A stretch of 6,592 bases of DNA from Burkholderiales bacterium (lineage in GTDB: Bacteria > Pseudomonadota > Gammaproteobacteria > Burkholderiales > Burkholderiaceae_D): assembly GCA_005800405.1 (NCBI GenBank), contig SYFN01000243.1:1-6592 (forward strand), written 5' to 3'. A program made the translations under genes and the position numbers. Position 1 is the stretch's first letter, and every line of letters starts with the position of its first letter. Of the stretch, positions 5,872 through 6,592 are shown piece by piece. The notes under the pieces are model-generated. The model ran no database searches, was not told where the DNA came from, and saw nothing but the letters and a program-made list of their open reading frames with translations.

Positions 5872-6592
5872 TGACCATGTCCATTGACAGTCGCACGAGC
5901 GAGCACCGCGCGCTACACGTCCACCATCCCGCACGTCATATGCCAGTGGATTACCAGAGCCTTCGGTTTCACTATCAGCGTTCACCGGATTTTGGACAAT
6001 CGCCGTGTGCGCACTATCCAGTGCTGGTGGTTGGTGCCGGACCGGTGGGTCTGGTGACGGCCACTGATCTCGCGCGTCAGGGCTTGCAAGTCGTTTTGCT
6101 GGATGATGATGATTGCCTGTCTGGCGGGTCGCGTGCACTTTGCTATGCCAAACGTACGCTGGAAGTGCTGGATAGACTGGGTTGTGGCGACAGGGTGGTA
6201 GAGAAGGGTGTGTCGTGGAATTTGGGCAAGGTTTTTTTCAGAGATGAGCCCGTATATCAATTCAATCTGCTACCAGAAGAGGGGCATCAGCGGCCAGCCT
6301 TCGTCAATTTGCAGCAGTATTACCTCGAAGGGTATCTGCACGAATGCGCAAGCAGTTATCCGAATCTCGATATACGCTGGAAAAACAAAGTCACGCAATT
6401 GGAGAACAGCGATACCAAGGTCAAGGTGACGGTCACAACGCCCGAGGGCGGCTATACGCTGAGTGCTGATTACGTGATTGCCGCAGATGGTGCGCGAAGC
6501 CCAGTGCGGGGCATGCTGAATCTTGAAAGCAAGGGTCGTATCTTTCAGGATCGTTTTCTGATCGCGGATGTGAAAATGAAAGCGCCTTTTCC
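5871..6592 (+). CDS. FAD-dependent aromatic-ring monooxygenase (PF01494 / MhpA-like), 3'-truncated
   Basis: This is the first 240 residues of a flavoprotein monooxygenase that runs off the window (family length usually 500-600). The Rossmann FAD motif VLVVGAGPVGL is at 51-61 (Gly55, Gly57, Gly60), with the acidic end of strand 2 at Asp78 in VVLLDDDD. SGGSRALCYAKRTLEVLDRLG (from about 84) is the conserved Arg-containing segment after it. The DG motif AADGARSPVR (204-213, Asp206-Gly207) contacts FAD and NAD(P)H in group A flavin hydroxylases. Such enzymes hydroxylate phenolic or aromatic-acid substrates using NAD(P)H and oxygen; the nearest named relatives are 3-(3-hydroxyphenyl)propionate hydroxylases, but the substrate here is unknown. 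The ATG at 5871 overlaps the upstream TGA as TGATG, which suggests translational coupling; ATG 5877 is an alternative start. About 50 residues precede the FAD motif, longer than usual for the fold. Confidence 0.92.
   Translation, partial: MTMSIDSRTSEHRALHVHHPARHMPVDYQSLRFHYQRSPDFGQSPCAHYPVLVVGAGPVGLVTATDLARQGLQVVLLDDDDCLSGGSRALCYAKRTLEVLDRLGCGDRVVEKGVSWNLGKVFFRDEPVYQFNLLPEEGHQRPAFVNLQQYYLEGYLHECASSYPNLDIRWKNKVTQLENSDTKVKVTVTTPEGGYTLSADYVIAADGARSPVRGMLNLESKGRIFQDRFLIADVKMKAPF

Noticed and set aside
4732..5881. Direct repeat of ATGACCATGTC at 4732-4742 and 5871-5881
   Set aside because: Several 11-base repeats are expected by chance in 6.6 kb. One copy is the antisense of the IclR start and the other is the monooxygenase start.
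1..6592. CRISPR array, tRNA/rRNA, insertion sequence or phage module
   Set aside because: No regularly spaced repeats, cloverleaf or rRNA-like sequence, transposase motif or terminal inverted repeats were seen by eye.

Overview
The window looks like chromosomal DNA of a betaproteobacterium, most likely Burkholderiales and perhaps Oxalobacteraceae-like. The best evidence is the earP-efp pair: an elongation factor P with arginine at residue 32, next to its arginine rhamnosyltransferase. That pairing is typical of Betaproteobacteria and some Gammaproteobacteria. Base composition looks moderately GC-rich (mid-50s % by eye, not computed). No rRNA, tRNA, insertion sequence, phage gene or CRISPR array was seen.

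Layout. (1) Positions 1-659 (+) hold the 3' part of a metallo-beta-lactamase-fold hydrolase of the SoxH-related 'quinoprotein relay system' type, followed by a candidate terminator. (2) Positions 791-2541 (+) hold earP and efp, closed by a strong intrinsic terminator at 2562-2589. The two products act together: EarP puts rhamnose on Arg32 of EF-P, which then rescues ribosomes stalled at polyproline. (3) Positions 2707-3243 (+) encode a small bactofilin, convergent with a minus-strand secreted protein resembling the surface-adhesin protein E family (3282-3743). (4) Positions 3957-4739 (-) encode an IclR-family regulator, divergent from a plus-strand operon that starts at 4909. The operon's first gene is an MBL-fold protein with an altered metal site. 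The second overlaps it by one base and encodes an FAD-dependent aromatic-ring-hydroxylase-type monooxygenase that runs off the window end.

Region 4 has the layout of a catabolic locus: a local IclR regulator, a divergent control region with candidate back-to-back promoters and an inverted pair of GGTTAG half-sites, and a translationally coupled MBL/monooxygenase pair. An aromatic-acid pathway is a reasonable inference, but no substrate can be read from the sequence. The most unusual feature is the MBL protein at 4909-5871. It keeps the first metal-site histidines but has Val-Arg in place of Asp-His in the signature motif and Arg in place of the late His. I did not see a clearly new defence or mobile system; most of the window is ordinary core genome.
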